Source: Paracoccus wurundjeri
Lineage (GTDB): Bacteria; Pseudomonadota; Alphaproteobacteria; Rhodobacterales; Rhodobacteraceae
DNA: 56,111 nt
Reading direction: 5' to 3'
Assembly (NCBI RefSeq): GCF_030678915.1
Contig: NZ_JAUUTZ010000029.1
Span: 1 to 56,111 of the forward strand
Within the stretch, counting starts at the first letter, position 1; each line of letters starts with the position of its first letter. The notes beneath the pieces were generated by a model. The model worked only from the letters and a program-made list of their open reading frames with translations, did no database searches and had not been told where the DNA came from. Of the stretch, positions 43,482-51,800 are shown in pieces. The position numbers were made by a program, and so were the translations under genes.

Positions 43482-45665
43482 ATGCGACGCTCCCGTCTGA
43501 CAAGCCGCCTGATGGCGACCACCCTGCCTACTGCCTTTCTGGTGGGGTCGGTCACTGGCACCGCCATCGCCGAGCCGATGATTGCGCGCAACATGTCCAC
43601 CTATGGCCTGCCCGGCGGAATCGAAACACCCACCGCAGAGGCTTTGCCCGATGGGACGCTTGGCGCGACACTGTCATGGTCGGATTATTCGCAGCGCAAC
43701 AATATCGTGTTTCAGGCGATGCCGCGACTGACGACGGTGCTGCGTTATTCGCGCGTCGAAGGGATCAACGACCACAACGATCTGGGCCATATCTGGGACC
43801 GTTCCTTCGATCTGCGCTTTCAGGCACTGGATGAATCGGGCTGGCGTCCTGCCGTTGCGATCGGCTTGCAGGATTTCATGGGCACCGGCGTCTATTCGGG
43901 CGAATATATCGTCGCCACGAAGAACATCACACCGACGATCCGCGCCTCGGCCGGTCTGGGCTGGGGGCGTCTTGCGGGCAAGACCCGCCCGCTGCTGGAA
44001 GACGGCGATCAGGGCGGCAAGCCCCAGATCGACGATTGGTTCACCGGCAGCGCAAAACCATTCGCGTCCATCTCGTGGCAGGTCAATGACAAGCTGAGCC
44101 TTGCCGCCGAATATTCCAACGACGATTACATGCGCGAAACTCGGAACGGCAAAGACGGTGATCCGGGTCATCTGAATCTCGCCGCCTATTACCGTTTTGG
44201 CCAGAACTACGAGGTCGGGCTTTATTCGCTTGGCGGCGAAACCTTCGGCGCGCAATTCTCGTTCTCGCTGAACCCGCGCAGGTCCCCCTATCCTTCCGGG
44301 TTGGAAAAGGCCCCTGCCCCGGTTCGCCCGCGTCCGGCTGTCAGTGCCGATCCCGAAGGCTGGTCGGGCCAGTGGGCCCAGGATCCGACAGCGCAGCCCG
44401 CAATCCAGACGGCACTGGGCGATGCGCTTGCCAAAGAGGGACAGGTTCTGGAATCCATGGCGCTTTCCGCAAACCGGGCCGAAGTGCGCATCCAGAACAA
44501 GCGTTATATCCAGCAGGCCGAAGCGATCGGACGGACTGCACGGCTGATGACCCGGGCGCTGCCGCCCTCGGTAGAAACATTGGTCATCACCTCCTCTGCG
44601 GACGGGGTGCCGACCTCGTCGGTGACGCTGAACCGCGCCGATGTCGAGCGGCTGGAGAATACGCAGGCGGGCCAAATCGCGGATGCGGCGGTGCTGACCG
44701 ATGCCCGTCCATACCCGGGCGATCTGGTGATGTCCGACGATCTGTATCCGCGCTTCCGCTGGAGCATCGGCCCCTATCTCGATCTGGGTCTGTTCGATCC
44801 CGGCGAACCCTTGCGCTATGAAGTCGGCGCCGAGGCACGGGCAAGCTATGAATTCATGCCGGGGCTGATCCTGACTGGCGCATTGCGGCAACGCGCATTC
44901 GGCAGCATTGATCAGAAGGGGCCGGGTATTCCAGGCCAACGCGGCGAACATTACACACCCGAGGAATATGAGGCCGATCCAAGCCTTGAGACTTCACCGG
45001 AAGGCGTACCGCGGGTTCGTTCCGATACCCGAATGTATCGCAGCGACGGACCGACCATTCCGGAACTCACGCTGGCATGGTATGCGCGGCCCAGCGACAC
45101 GATCTATACCCGCGTCACCGCCGGTCTTCTGGAACGCGCCTATGGCGGCGTCTCGGCTGAAGCGTTGTGGAAACCGGTCAATTCGCCCCTGGCCATCGGG
45201 GTCGAGATCAACCGCGTCCGCAAACGCGATTTCGAGGATGTCTTCGGTTTCCGCGATTACGAGGTCACCACCGGGCATATCTCGGCCTATTACGAATTCA
45301 CCGAAGGTTTCGCACAGGGCTTCACGGCACAGCTTGATGTCGGCCAGTATCTTGCCGGGGACAAGGGCGCCACGATCAGTCTGACGCGCGAATTCGCCAA
45401 TGGCTGGCGGATCGGGGCATTCGCCACGAAAACCGATCTGAGCGAAGACGAATTCGGCGAAGGCTCCTTTGACAAGGGTATCACCATGTCGATCCCGATT
45501 TCCTGGGCGACTGGCCAGCCCTCGCGTCAACGCGCGAGCAGCACCTTGCGGTCGTTGTCACGCGATGGCGGTGCGCGGGTCGATGTGAATGGCCGGCTTT
45601 ACGAAAAGGTTCGCGACAGTCATTCCGTGAAACTCTATGAAGGCTGGGGAAGGTTCTGGAGATGA
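43482..45665 (+). CDS. YjbH-type outer-membrane exopolysaccharide protein
   Basis: A 727-residue protein with a signal peptide (LTSRLMATTLPTAFLVGSVTGTAIA) and a long beta-barrel-like body of short amphipathic strands. NMSTYGLPGGIETPTAEALPDG opens the mature part, and YFRFGQNYEVGLYSLGG-type segments and an aromatic C-terminal strand follow. YjbH belongs with YjbF/GfcC-like lipoproteins in the yjbEFGH/gfc exopolysaccharide units. The ATG at 43482 has AAGGATG upstream; 43473 and 43416 are alternatives. The next gene overlaps by four bases. Confidence 0.85.
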   Translation: MRRSRLTSRLMATTLPTAFLVGSVTGTAIAEPMIARNMSTYGLPGGIETPTAEALPDGTLGATLSWSDYSQRNNIVFQAMPRLTTVLRYSRVEGINDHNDLGHIWDRSFDLRFQALDESGWRPAVAIGLQDFMGTGVYSGEYIVATKNITPTIRASAGLGWGRLAGKTRPLLEDGDQGGKPQIDDWFTGSAKPFASISWQVNDKLSLAAEYSNDDYMRETRNGKDGDPGHLNLAAYYRFGQNYEVGLYSLGGETFGAQFSFSLNPRRSPYPSGLEKAPAPVRPRPAVSADPEGWSGQWAQDPTAQPAIQTALGDALAKEGQVLESMALSANRAEVRIQNKRYIQQAEAIGRTARLMTRALPPSVETLVITSSADGVPTSSVTLNRADVERLENTQAGQIADAAVLTDARPYPGDLVMSDDLYPRFRWSIGPYLDLGLFDPGEPLRYEVGAEARASYEFMPGLILTGALRQRAFGSIDQKGPGIPGQRGEHYTPEEYEADPSLETSPEGVPRVRSDTRMYRSDGPTIPELTLAWYARPSDTIYTRVTAGLLERAYGGVSAEALWKPVNSPLAIGVEINRVRKRDFEDVFGFRDYEVTTGHISAYYEFTEGFAQGFTAQLDVGQYLAGDKGATISLTREFANGWRIGAFATKTDLSEDEFGEGSFDKGITMSIPISWATGQPSRQRASSTLRSLSRDGGARVDVNGRLYEKVRDSHSVKLYEGWGRFWR

Positions 45666-46327
45666 GCAAGACAGCGATCAGAAATACCGCCCTCGCCTGT
45701 GCGGCGGCCGTGATAGTGTCGGCTTGCGGCAATCAGGGCGATGACCAGAACGCCAGTCCTTTCGCGATCGCGGCCAAAACCACGGCGCAAGCGGTCGCGG
45801 CCCGGCGCGCCGCGAATAAAGAACCGGCAGCGCCTCCGAAAACGCCGGAACAAATGGCCGCCGAGGCATTGCGGGTCAATCCGGGACCATTGATCATGGT
45901 CGGATTCGAATCCCTTGGCCGGACCCAGGTTATGGCACTGACTCAGGAAAACGGGGGAATGCGCACCTATATGACGCCCGCGGAAGAGGCGTTGATCATG
46001 CGGGGGGGCATGGTGACGGGAACGCGCGGCCTGGGGAACGATCTGTCGGTCGCAGAACCGGGAACCGAGGCATTGATCCGGGCAAGCCGCTCGGGCAGTG
46101 CAAGACGGGTCATGCATTACTACAGCGGCGACGGGCTGGAGCGTCCGATCGATTTCACTTGCACCGTGGCAGCGGGGCCCAACCCTTCGGTCATGGCCGA
46201 AAGCTGCGAAGGCCACGGCATCAGCTTCCAGAACAGCTTCATGGTGCAAGGCGGACAGATTCCGGTCTCGCGCCAATGGCTTGGCCCGGCATTGGGATAT
46301 GTGACCATCCAGACATTGCGTCCCTGA
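45662..46327 (+). CDS. YjbF-type lipoprotein
   Basis: A 221-residue lipoprotein with lipobox VSAC (residues 19-22). The domain continues VNPGPLIMVGFESLGRTQVM, MRTYMTPAEEALIMRGGMVTGTRGLG and IQTLRP at the end, as in YjbF/GfcB proteins. These proteins appear with YjbH and function in export of a capsule-like polysaccharide. Only yjbH and yjbF are present; the small YjbE and the periplasmic YjbG are missing in this window. Confidence 0.85.
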   Translation: MSKTAIRNTALACAAAVIVSACGNQGDDQNASPFAIAAKTTAQAVAARRAANKEPAAPPKTPEQMAAEALRVNPGPLIMVGFESLGRTQVMALTQENGGMRTYMTPAEEALIMRGGMVTGTRGLGNDLSVAEPGTEALIRASRSGSARRVMHYYSGDGLERPIDFTCTVAAGPNPSVMAESCEGHGISFQNSFMVQGGQIPVSRQWLGPALGYVTIQTLRP

Positions 46328-46385
46328 CTAAACCGGCATCGCGCCCGGATGCAAAATCCGCAAATCATGCCGCATTAACCGTCAC

Positions 46386-46420
46386 GAGAAAGGGTGAGGC
46401 GCTTCGGCCCCACCCTTTCG
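46386..46420. terminator. Bidirectional hairpin between yjbF-like and rpiB-like genes
   Basis: GAAAGGGTG / CACCCTTTC with additional inner pairs between two convergent genes. No clear T run flanks it, so termination may be weak or Rho-assisted. Confidence 0.6.
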
Positions 46421-46457
46421 TTACTGAAGGATCATGTGCGGCAAACTATCCCCGTTG

Positions 46458-46919
46458 TCAGGCTTTGTTATATTTCGCGTCAACCTGATCTATCGCGTCA
46501 ACATTGCCCGCCGAGCGGCCATTCGCGTCGAAATTCATCGTCTCCGCCAGCCATGCGTCAGCAATGGCCTTGGCCAGTTCCGGCCCTATGACCCGTGCGC
46601 CCATAGTAATGATCTGAGCGTTGTTAGATAGCGCCGCGCGCTCGGCGGAATAGGTATCATGGGTCAAGGCGGCACGGATACCCGGCACCTTGTTGGCCGA
46701 GATGCAAACGCCGATGCCGGTGCCGCAGACCAGAATGGCGCGGTCATAGACCCCCGACAGAACCTCACTTGCCACGCGGTCGGACAGATTGGCATAGAAC
46801 GGATCCGCGCCGGCATCGGTGCGCGAGATCTCGGCCACCTCATGCTTGTCCTTCAGATGATCCGCCAGCAGTTTGGCGAGACCTTCACCAGCGCTGTCTC
46901 CTGCGATTGCAAGCTTCAT
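46458..46919 (-). CDS. RpiB-like tetrose/pentose-phosphate isomerase
   Basis: A 153-residue RpiB/LacAB fold protein. Active-site Cys65 is in CGTGIGVCISANK. The N-terminus is MKLAIAGDSAGEG, whereas ribose isomerases have DHAG; the DSAG form is typical of EryI/DerI-type isomerases that convert D-erythrulose-4-phosphate to D-erythrose-4-phosphate. The ATG at 46919 follows AAGGAGAAAGAC. It is 11 bases from the TPI-like gene upstream in the operon. Confidence 0.85.
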   Translation of the reverse strand: MKLAIAGDSAGEGLAKLLADHLKDKHEVAEISRTDAGADPFYANLSDRVASEVLSGVYDRAILVCGTGIGVCISANKVPGIRAALTHDTYSAERAALSNNAQIITMGARVIGPELAKAIADAWLAETMNFDANGRSAGNVDAIDQVDAKYNKA

Positions 46920-46930
46920 GTCTTTCTCCT

Positions 46931-47692
46931 TTATAATATGGCGGCGCAACGGGCGAGAATGTCCAGATAACCTTCGACTTTCCATGCCGAGCGCCCGATA
47001 AACAACCCGTCGATATGCGGGCAGGCGATCAGTTCCTCGCAATTTCCCGGATTGACCGAGCCGCCATAGAGACAGGGTACCGGGCGGTCCAGAACCTCTC
47101 GGGCGACCGAGACGATCTCGGCCTGTCTTGCATCGGCATAATCCGAGGTCGCGGGAATGCCGTTTTCGCCAATCGCCCAGACCGGTTCGTAAGCCAGCAG
47201 GATCTCGGCGGATGTCTGTTCGGGTGACAGTTTCCCAAGCGCGGCACGCGTTTGCGCCTCAAGTACTTCGCTGGCACGGCCCTCTTGCCGCTCGGCCAGG
47301 GTTTCTCCGATACAGATCAGCGGAATAAGGCCATGCCGAATGGCAGCTTCGGTCTTGAGGCCGACGGTCTCATCGGTTTCGCCGAAATGCTCGCGCCGCT
47401 CGGAATGCCCGAGTTCGACGATATCCATCCCGCAATCGGTCAGCATCCGCGGCGAAACCTCGCCCGTCCATGCGCCCTCATCGGCCCAATGCATATTCTG
47501 CGCTCCGACCTTGACGCTGGTTTGCGCCAATAGCGACTTGACCTCGCGAATAGCGGTGAACGGGGGAATGACAAATCTCTGGATGCGGGGGTCACGGTCG
47601 CCATCTGCCGCCGCCAGGGCTTCCGCGAAGCTGCTTGCCTCGGCCAGCGTCTTGTTCATTTTCCAGCTTGTGCCAATCCAGAAATCCGCCAT
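46931..47692 (-). CDS. TPI-like tetrulose-phosphate isomerase
   Basis: A 253-residue TIM-barrel isomerase. Catalytic residues are Lys11 (SWKMNKT), His96 (GHSERRE) and Glu169 (AYEPVWAIG); phosphate loop YGGSVNPGN is present. IGTSWKMNKTLAEA is typical of the TpiA2/EryH branch (L-erythrulose-phosphate epimerisation/isomerisation in erythritol use) rather than glycolytic TPI. The start at 47692 aligns with the family, and it lies four bases from the regulator stop. The exact tetrulose handled is an inference from context. Confidence 0.85.
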   Translation of the reverse strand: MADFWIGTSWKMNKTLAEASSFAEALAAADGDRDPRIQRFVIPPFTAIREVKSLLAQTSVKVGAQNMHWADEGAWTGEVSPRMLTDCGMDIVELGHSERREHFGETDETVGLKTEAAIRHGLIPLICIGETLAERQEGRASEVLEAQTRAALGKLSPEQTSAEILLAYEPVWAIGENGIPATSDYADARQAEIVSVAREVLDRPVPCLYGGSVNPGNCEELIACPHIDGLFIGRSAWKVEGYLDILARCAAIL

Positions 47693-47696
47693 TTTC

Positions 47697-48461
47697 CTAA
47701 TCCTTTGCAATAGTCACTTGCAGCCCTGCCCCGGCGATTGCATCGCGAATTTCGACCGATGGCGACGCATCGGTAATAATGGCATCGAATTCGGCCAGAT
47801 CGGCAAGCAGATGTAACGCCGGACGGCCAAATCTGCGATGATTGACAAGCAGGACGGAACGTTCCGCCGCCCCGATCATGGCGCGCTTGGCCTGCACCGC
47901 CGCGTCGTCCATATGGAATGCCTGCAACCCTGCCACGGCAGGAGTCGATATGAAAGCCAGATCAGCGCGCAAGCGTGACAATGCCGTTTCCGTAACAACT
48001 CCGAAAAATCCGTTGAATTTGGCGCTGTACTCGCCCCCAAGGGCAATCAGGGTCATGCGAGGCAGACCCTTCAACCTGTCGATGACCGCGGCATTGTTGG
48101 TGATCACCGTCAGGGGTGCTTTCTCGGGCAGTCGCGCGCCCAGAACCGCCGCCATCGAGCCGTCATTGATCATCACCGTCATCCCCGGCTCGACCAGATC
48201 GAGCGCGGCGGCGGCCATCCGGGTCTTGGCATCGGCATCCTGCAACTCGCGGATCCGGAAATCGCTTTCGAATCTGGTGCCGGTTTCGATGGTGGCACCG
48301 CCGCGCACCTTCCGCAGCAGGCCCGCCTGTTCAAGATCGTCAAGATCCCGGTGAATAGTCATTTTGGAGACGCCGAAACGATCGGCCAGATCATCCAGCC
48401 CGACAGCCCGCGCCTCGATCAGAAAATCCATGATCGCCTGCCTGCGTCCGTCGCGTTTCAA
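47697..48461 (-). CDS. DeoR-family transcriptional regulator
   Basis: A 254-residue regulator. The start is the TTG at 48461: AGGAGG lies six bases upstream and RDGRRQAIMDFL, the first conserved segment, follows. A longer ATG frame from 48509 has no such site. The HTH (LDDLADRFGVSKMTIHRDLDDL) is followed by the DeoRC effector domain (INDGSMAAVLG and ITNNAAVID). It heads an operon with the TPI-like and RpiB-like genes, and probably represses it in response to a phosphorylated sugar. A perfect palindrome is just upstream. Confidence 0.85.
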   Translation of the reverse strand: MKRDGRRQAIMDFLIEARAVGLDDLADRFGVSKMTIHRDLDDLEQAGLLRKVRGGATIETGTRFESDFRIRELQDADAKTRMAAAALDLVEPGMTVMINDGSMAAVLGARLPEKAPLTVITNNAAVIDRLKGLPRMTLIALGGEYSAKFNGFFGVVTETALSRLRADLAFISTPAVAGLQAFHMDDAAVQAKRAMIGAAERSVLLVNHRRFGRPALHLLADLAEFDAIITDASPSVEIRDAIAGAGLQVTIAKD

Positions 48462-48499
48462 CAATCGCCTCCTATGTGGTGCCGCAGGCTTGTAACACA

Positions 48500-48534
48500 A
48501 AAATAACATAATTCAACATAAATTATGTTATTTT
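48500..48534. promoter_or_regulatory. Perfect 14-bp inverted repeat upstream of the DeoR operon
   Basis: AAAATAACATAATT (48500-48513) and AATTATGTTATTTT (48521-48534) are perfect inverted arms with a seven-base spacer. They lie about 40-75 bases before the regulator start and within AT-rich promoter-like DNA. Related half-sites (TGTTGA, TTGTTGAACAA) occur just to the right. It is the likely operator for DeoR autoregulation; it could also influence the hcp promoter to the right. The remaining spacer to 48797 holds no gene that I can support. Confidence 0.75.
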
Positions 48535-48797
48535 GTTGATTCATCTGTGATGATTGAAATTGTTGAACAACGCGCCCGTCCAGAACGGCTTCGACGCCCA
48601 AGCTTCCTGACGGCACGGCACATTGCAATCTCTTTACATTCGCAAGAAATAGCGCAAAAATTGCCCTCGCCTGCCCTTACGTCAAGATGGATGCAGGCAA
48701 GAAAACGTGATAGGGTCCCCGCAGGCTGTCTGGACGATAAGACTCTGATGATGATCGGGCGGCTTTCATCATATGCCATAACTCGGGGAAGATTTTC

Positions 48798-49295
48798 ATG
48801 GCTGTCGATATTTTTCTGAAGCTCTCGAATAACATCAAAGGTGAATCCCAGGACGACAAGCATCGCGACGAGATCGATGTTCTGGCATGGAACTGGGGTC
48901 TGACCCAGTCCGGCACGACGCATATCGGCTCGGGCGGCGGCGGCGGCAAGGTCAATGTGCAGGACATCACCCTGACCAAATATGTCGATCTGGCCACCAA
49001 TGACCTGATCAAGCGTGCCACTTCGGGCGAGCATATCGAGAATGGCGAATTGATCGTCCGCAAATCGGGCGGTGCTGCACCGGTCGAGTATTTCCGGATC
49101 AAGATGGAAAACATCATGATCACCAGCTATAACACCGGCGGCGCGAAAGACGGTCTGGATCGCATTCAGGAAACCCTGACGCTGAATTTCCGCAAATTCG
49201 AAGTGCTCTATACCTTGCAGGAAGATTCAGGTGCGGCCGGCGCCGAGACCTTGGCCGGCTGGGATATCGCCGAAAACAAGGAATGGAGCGCGTAA
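48798..49295 (+). CDS. hcp: Hcp-family type VI secretion tube protein
   Basis: A 165-residue protein of the Hcp1 family: MAVDIFLKLSNNIKGES, IDVLAWNWGLTQSGT, VNVQDITLTKYVDLAT, and the C-terminal YTLQEDSGAAGAETLAGWDIAENKEW. Hcp forms the hexameric tube of the type VI secretion system and can carry effectors. RBS GGGGAAG precedes the ATG. No tss, vgrG or clpV gene is found in the window, so this is an orphan copy; there is no C-terminal extension toxin. Confidence 0.9.
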   Translation: MAVDIFLKLSNNIKGESQDDKHRDEIDVLAWNWGLTQSGTTHIGSGGGGGKVNVQDITLTKYVDLATNDLIKRATSGEHIENGELIVRKSGGAAPVEYFRIKMENIMITSYNTGGAKDGLDRIQETLTLNFRKFEVLYTLQEDSGAAGAETLAGWDIAENKEWSA

Positions 49296-49458
49296 GCCGC
49301 CATTCCGATCAATATTTCAAGGCAGGCCGGAACATCGCTGTTCCGGCCCTTTCCATCTGCCCGGCCATTAATGACAACCATCTGACGATCACGTCGCGCA
49401 AGCCTTGCGGGAGCCGGCATTAGGGTCCAAATCTAGGGGAACTGGGAAAGGACCAAAT

Positions 49459-51276
49459 ATGACATTGAAAGCGACATTCGATTCCCGCGATGCGGCGAAA
49501 GGCAACGATCTGGGACAATTGCCCGAATGGGATCTGAGCGACCTATACCCCGCCCCGGACTCCGCCGAACTGAACGAAGACATCGAAAAGCTCGCGCGCG
49601 ACGTCGCTGATTTTGCCAAGACATACAAAGGCAGGCTTGCAGACCTGTCTGCCCCGGAAATGCTGGCCTGCATCGAAAACTATGAACGGATCGACATCAT
49701 CGCGGGCCGGATCATGTCATATGCGGGATTGCGCTATTATCAGAACACAACTGATGCGGAGCGCGCCAAGATGCTGGGCGATCTGCAAGGCAGGATCACC
49801 GACATCACAACGCCTCTGGTATTCTTCAGTCTGGAATTCAACCGCATAGCTGACGAAACCTATGATACTCTTTTTTCCGCCGCCGACGGTCCTGCCCGCT
49901 ACAAGCCTGTTTTCGACCGGATGCGCGCAATGCGCCCGCATCAGCTTTCGGATGAACTGGAGCAATTTCTTCACGACAATTCCGTCGTGGGCGCAGCGGC
50001 GTGGAACCGGCTATTCGATGAGACGACTGCCGCGCTGGAATTCGAGGTAGACGGCGAGACACTGGGAATCGAAGCGACGCTTGACCGCCTAACCGATCAC
50101 GACAGGACCCGGCGCGAAACCGCAGCACACGCGCTTGCCAAGGTTTTCAAGAAAAATATCAAGCTCTTCTCTCGCGTCCACAATACTCTGGCCAAGGAAA
50201 AGGCCATCGAGGACAAATGGCGCAAGATGCCCACGCCGCAATATGGCCGGCATTTGTCGAACCATGTAGAGCCTGAAGTGGTCGAGGCGCTGCGCAATGC
50301 CGTGACAGCGGCCTATCCGCGCCTGTCGCATCGCTATTACGCCCTGAAGGCGAAATGGCTGGGGCTGGACAAGCTTCAGGTCTGGGATCGAAATGCGCCC
50401 CTGCCCACGGACGCGCCCCGGACCATCGGCTGGGACGAGGCGCGCAGCACCGTTCTGGACGCTTATGCGGGGTTTTCGCCCCGTCTGGCCGAACTGGCCG
50501 AACCTTTCTTTGATCGCGGATGGATCGATGCGGGTGTCAAACCGGGCAAGGCACCGGGCGCTTTCGCCCATCCGACAGTGACTACCGCGCATCCCTATGT
50601 GCTGCTGAACTATCTGGGCAAGCCGCGTGACGTGATGACGCTGGCGCATGAACTTGGCCATGGCGTGCATCAGCGTCTGGCGGCGGATCAGGGCGAATTG
50701 CTGGCGGCCACGCCCCTGACGCTTGCTGAAACCGCCTCGGTCTTCGGCGAGATGCTGACTTTCCGCGCATTGCTGGCCAAAACCACCGATCCCGTGCAGA
50801 AAAAGGCACTGCTGGCGGGCAAGGTCGAGGATATGATTAATACCGTGGTGCGCCAGATCGCCTTCTACGATTTCGAGTGCAAGTTGCATGCGGCCCGCGC
50901 CGAGGGAGAACTGACGCCGGACGATATCAACGCGCTGTGGATGTCGGTGCAGGCGGAATCGCTGGGCCCGGTCTTCGAGTTCATGCCGGGTTACGAGACA
51001 TTCTGGACCTATGTCCCGCATTTCGTGCATTCGCCCTTCTATGTCTATGCTTATGCGTTCGGCGATGGGTTGGTGAATGCGCTTTACGCCGCCTATGAGC
51101 AGGGGCTGCCCGATTTTCAGGACAAATATTTCGAAATGCTGTCGGCGGGCGGGTCCAAGCACCATAAGGAATTGCTGGAACCATTCGGGCTGAACGCCTC
51201 GGATCCGGCGTTCTGGGACAAGGGCTTGTCGATCATCGCGGGCTTCATCGATCAGTTGGAAGCTCTCGAGGAATGA
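49459..51276 (+). CDS. pepF: M3-family oligoendopeptidase PepF
   Basis: A 605-residue metallopeptidase with zinc motif HELGH at 397-401 in TLAHELGHGVHQRLA and the downstream TLAETASVFGEM with the third ligand Glu. The ATG at 49459 has GGGAAAGGA upstream; a longer frame starts at 49405. It degrades short peptides in the cytosol. It opens a rightward operon of seven genes to 55434, and its stop overlaps the next gene. Confidence 0.93.
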   Translation: MTLKATFDSRDAAKGNDLGQLPEWDLSDLYPAPDSAELNEDIEKLARDVADFAKTYKGRLADLSAPEMLACIENYERIDIIAGRIMSYAGLRYYQNTTDAERAKMLGDLQGRITDITTPLVFFSLEFNRIADETYDTLFSAADGPARYKPVFDRMRAMRPHQLSDELEQFLHDNSVVGAAAWNRLFDETTAALEFEVDGETLGIEATLDRLTDHDRTRRETAAHALAKVFKKNIKLFSRVHNTLAKEKAIEDKWRKMPTPQYGRHLSNHVEPEVVEALRNAVTAAYPRLSHRYYALKAKWLGLDKLQVWDRNAPLPTDAPRTIGWDEARSTVLDAYAGFSPRLAELAEPFFDRGWIDAGVKPGKAPGAFAHPTVTTAHPYVLLNYLGKPRDVMTLAHELGHGVHQRLAADQGELLAATPLTLAETASVFGEMLTFRALLAKTTDPVQKKALLAGKVEDMINTVVRQIAFYDFECKLHAARAEGELTPDDINALWMSVQAESLGPVFEFMPGYETFWTYVPHFVHSPFYVYAYAFGDGLVNALYAAYEQGLPDFQDKYFEMLSAGGSKHHKELLEPFGLNASDPAFWDKGLSIIAGFIDQLEALEE

Positions 51277-51746
51277 TCTCGCTGCATCCGCTGAACCGGC
51301 AACAGGCGGATGCAGTCCTGCATATTGCGGTGCGGCCCGATCAGGAGAAATTCGCCGGAACGGTAGCGGCGGCATTGGCCGAGCCGGAAACAACGGTCGA
51401 TCTGCATGAAATTCGCGAGCATGACCATGCTGTCGGGCTTTTCAAGATCGACCGCGCCTATCATCTGGCCCATGATTTCGCAGCGCCCAAAGATCTGGGA
51501 TTGCGCGGCATGATCCTGGACCGGAACCGGCAGGGGCGCGGACTTGGATCGGCGGCGATGACTGTGCTGAAAACCTATCTGGCCTCGCGATACCCGGACC
51601 GGGCGCGGGTCTGGCTGACGGTCAATATGGCCAATCCGACGGCCGCTGCGGTCTATCGCAAGGCCGGGTTTACCGAGACTGGCGAAATCTGGTTGCATGG
51701 GAAAGCCGGGCCGCAGATGATCATGTTCATGTCGTTGGAAGAATGA
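51273..51746 (+). CDS. GNAT-family N-acetyltransferase
   Basis: A 157-residue protein overlapping pepF by four bases. The acetyl-CoA loop appears as DRNRQGRGLGSAAMTVLK near residue 83, followed by VWLTVNMANPTAAAVYRKAGF, both typical of GNATs. The acceptor substrate is unknown. Confidence 0.85.
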   Translation: MISLHPLNRQQADAVLHIAVRPDQEKFAGTVAAALAEPETTVDLHEIREHDHAVGLFKIDRAYHLAHDFAAPKDLGLRGMILDRNRQGRGLGSAAMTVLKTYLASRYPDRARVWLTVNMANPTAAAVYRKAGFTETGEIWLHGKAGPQMIMFMSLEE

Positions 51747-51800
51747 GGGCTTCCACCCCGGTCGCACCATCAGGCGCGCCCGCCCCCAGCGGATATTCGG

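Noticed and set aside
48547..48819. 90-codon open frame upstream of and overlapping hcp
   Set aside because: It has no domain pattern and overlaps the hcp start in another frame; the DNA is better read as the hcp leader.
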